NCBI RefSeq assembly: GCF_017355525.1 | Contig: NZ_CP067395.1 | Span: forward strand, 5,654,501 to 5,718,500 | DNA from: Lysobacter enzymogenes | Lineage (GTDB): Bacteria > Pseudomonadota > Gammaproteobacteria > Xanthomonadales > Xanthomonadaceae | Direction: 5' to 3' | Length of the DNA: 64,000 nucleotides | Shown: piece after piece, positions 63,840 through 64,000 of the stretch | How positions within the stretch are numbered: position 1 is the stretch's first letter | Layout of the letters: every line of letters starts with the position of its first letter | The notes under the pieces: model-generated | Told to the model about the DNA's origin: nothing | Databases searched by the model: none | What the model saw: only the letters and a program-made list of their open reading frames with translations | Translations under genes and position numbers: made by a program

Positions 63840-64000
63840 TCAGCCCTTGGCGGGCTTGGCCGGCGCTTCCGCCTTCGCCGCCGGCTTGGCCGCCGGCGCG
63901 GCCGGCGCCGCAGCGCCCGCCGCCGAGGCCTGCCAGCCGCAGCTCTTGCCTTCGTTCTGCTGCTTGAGCCAGGTCTGCAACGGCGCGAAGTATTCCAGCA
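63840..64000 (-). CDS. C-terminus of an M2 family (ACE-like) metallopeptidase, cut by the window edge
   Basis: The 52 visible residues begin [22 protein letters not shown], the conserved end of bacterial peptidyl-dipeptidase A (ACE-like) enzymes, followed by an Ala/Lys/Pro-rich tail of about 30 residues ending PAKPAKG. The catalytic HExxH lies outside the window. M2 enzymes remove C-terminal dipeptides in the periplasm. The tail looks like a lineage-specific extension. The assignment rests only on the conserved end. Confidence 0.7.
   Translation of the reverse strand, partial: LEYFAPLQTWLKQQNEGKSCGWQASAAGAAAPAAPAAKPAAKAEAPAKPAKG

Overview
The window is GC-rich, densely coded DNA from a gammaproteobacterium of the Xanthomonadaceae (Lysobacteraceae), most likely Lysobacter. 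The basis is inference from content: extreme GC codon bias, a lipase carrying an XVIPCD-like type IV secretion signal, secreted peptidases, RHS proteins with an NBR1-type Ig domain, and dispersed palindromes of the type seen in Lysobacter and Xanthomonas relatives. No rRNA, tRNA, CRISPR array, insertion sequence or prophage was recognised.

Layout. 1-5.8 kb: truncated secreted metzincin protease, orphan PLD-type nuclease, purA, an unknown gene. 5.9-11.2 kb: quinone reductase, a Calx-beta/DUF11 surface protein, then an ankyrin protein followed by a lipase with an XVIPCD-like tail (candidate immunity/effector pair). 11.4-20.5 kb: AhpD-like protein, DJ-1/PfpI protein divergent from a LysR regulator, MipA/OmpV protein, DUF2252 protein, M28 peptidase, methyltransferase, GFA protein and small unknowns. 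20.9-22.3 kb: three tandem paralogues of an unrecognised small family. 22.3-26.9 kb: LytS/LytR-type two-component pair, GAF-GGDEF protein and small unknowns. 27.3-29.0 kb: two secreted proteins and a small membrane protein.

29.0-39.6 kb is the most striking region. Two consecutive secreted RHS proteins end in a variable C-terminal domain that overlaps a small two-helix membrane protein gene (candidate toxin and immunity). A diverged paralogue of that membrane gene lies just upstream of the RHS genes, followed by a 71-base scrap of gcvP. The intact gcvP follows the downstream copy, so the locus keeps the scar of a recombination event at gcvP. gcvP has a glycine riboswitch.

39.9-48 kb: VOC protein, Bcr/CflA-type exporter, siderophore-interacting reductase, and a leftward run of Rieske oxygenase, APC permease and phosphocholine-type phospholipase C that suggests choline-lipid use. 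48.1-51.4 kb: a tight operon of VWA, PP2C phosphatase, Ser/Thr kinase and membrane protein, matching the TerY-P triad linked to stress and anti-phage defence, with an extra fourth gene. 51.7-54.5 kb: an unknown 476-residue protein divergent from two tandem secreted barnase-like proteins, one with its catalytic residues replaced; both sides of the divergent region carry the same sequence element. 54.6-58.4 kb: a winged-helix/STAND ATPase and a small partner. 58.9-64 kb: Cys-rich secreted peptide and thioredoxin-like protein, EamA transporter divergent from an AraC regulator across a 34-bp palindrome, amidohydrolase, and the C-terminus of an M2 peptidase.

Coordinates are exact where start codon and ribosome binding site could be read. 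Functions rest on motif recognition by eye, not on searches.
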